From contig JAUVKE010000188.1 in assembly GCA_030592105.1 (NCBI GenBank), forward strand, positions 1 through 5,393: a stretch of DNA of 5,393 nucleotides, written 5' to 3'. Origin of the DNA: Desulfobacteraceae bacterium. Lineage in GTDB: Bacteria > Desulfobacterota > Desulfobacteria > Desulfobacterales > BuS5. Position numbers and translations under genes: made by a program. Positions 5,283 to 5,393 of the stretch are shown one piece after another. How positions within the stretch are numbered: the stretch's first letter is position 1; every line of letters begins with the position of its first letter. The notes below the pieces were generated by a model. That model saw nothing but the letters and a program-made list of their open reading frames with translations. It was not told the origin of the DNA and did no database searches.

Positions 5283-5290
5283 AATAAAAT
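5283..5290 (+). repeat. Right direct repeat flanking element 2 (candidate target-site duplication)
   Basis: AATAAAAT matches 5025-5032. The remaining 39 nt to the cheB ATG look like ordinary leader, with AAGGA at 5321-5325 as a Shine-Dalgarno. Confidence 0.5.
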
Positions 5291-5329
5291 TTGAATTCCC
5301 TTAACAAATCTTTAAACAACAAGGACAAT

Positions 5330-5393
5330 ATGAAAAAAGATATAAGGGTATTAATTGTTGATGACTCAGCCGTTGTCAGAGAAATATTTTTCA
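5330..5393 (+). CDS. cheB: N-terminus of a receiver-domain protein, most likely methylesterase CheB (3'-truncated)
   Basis: The window ends 21 codons into this gene. The visible residues, MKKDIRVLIVDDSAVVREIF, form the first strand and acidic pocket (D11-D12) of a receiver domain. The I-R-V-L-I-V-D-D-S-A-V-V-R pattern is characteristic of CheB, where a receiver controls a C-terminal receptor methylesterase/deamidase. Position after cheA, cheD, cheY and cheX agrees, since CheB would complete the adaptation arm with CheD. The phospho-acceptor Asp and the esterase domain lie outside the window, so another receiver protein cannot be ruled out. AAGGA at 5321-5325, four bases before the ATG, supports the start. 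Confidence 0.75.
   Translation, partial: MKKDIRVLIVDDSAVVREIFF

Noticed and set aside
5009..5305. TCCCTTAAC at 5009-5017 and 5297-5305 as the target duplication of element 2.
   Set aside because: It flanks the element symmetrically but lies about 16 bases outside both ends. AATAAAAT at one base from each end is the better candidate. The outer pair may be chance or a remnant of an older duplication.

Overview
The window is a plus-strand bacterial chemotaxis locus. In order it carries cheA (histidine kinase), cheD (receptor glutamine deamidase), a stand-alone HDOD-domain gene, cheY (response regulator), cheX (CheC/CheX-family CheY-P phosphatase) and the first 21 codons of a receiver-domain gene that is most likely cheB. 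The AT-rich composition, the CheA with an extra domain between P1 and P3, the cheD/cheX combination, the HDOD protein inside the cluster and the repeat-filled gaps together suggest a Desulfobacterota-type (Desulfobacterales-like) anaerobe. That placement is an inference from overall look, not from a marker gene.

Layout: 1-48 is a leader that may hold the end of an upstream gene. cheA spans 49-2286. The gap 2287-2563 is almost wholly one inverted-repeat element. cheD (2564-3043) and the HDOD gene (3040-3882) overlap by ATGA. The gap 3883-4150 holds a different element built from CAGTTAT-like heptads in inverted orientation. cheY (4151-4576) and cheX (4533-5000) overlap by 44 nt. The gap 5001-5329 holds a second copy of the first element family, followed by the start of cheB.

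How the genes work together: CheA autophosphorylates on the P1 histidine (His204) and passes phosphate to CheY (Asp56) and, by family knowledge, to CheB. CheX (E94/N97 signature) should remove phosphate from CheY. CheD and CheB act on receptors in the adaptation arm. No cheW, cheR or receptor gene lies inside the window.

The most striking observation is between the genes. The elements at 2297-2525 and 5034-5281 share 11-12 bp terminal inverted repeats (AACTATTCAGC) and an internal core (TCAGATCATACC). Each is flanked by a short direct repeat (AAGATTAAA; AATAAAAT) that looks like a target-site duplication. Removing them would restore cheA-cheD and cheX-cheB gaps of only about 38 and 71 nt. They therefore look like non-autonomous MITE-like insertions into a compact operon, and each carries a further, unrelated long palindrome inside. 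The second notable point is a pair of 24-residue MshEN-like motifs embedded in CheA, which could be a cyclic-di-GMP input.
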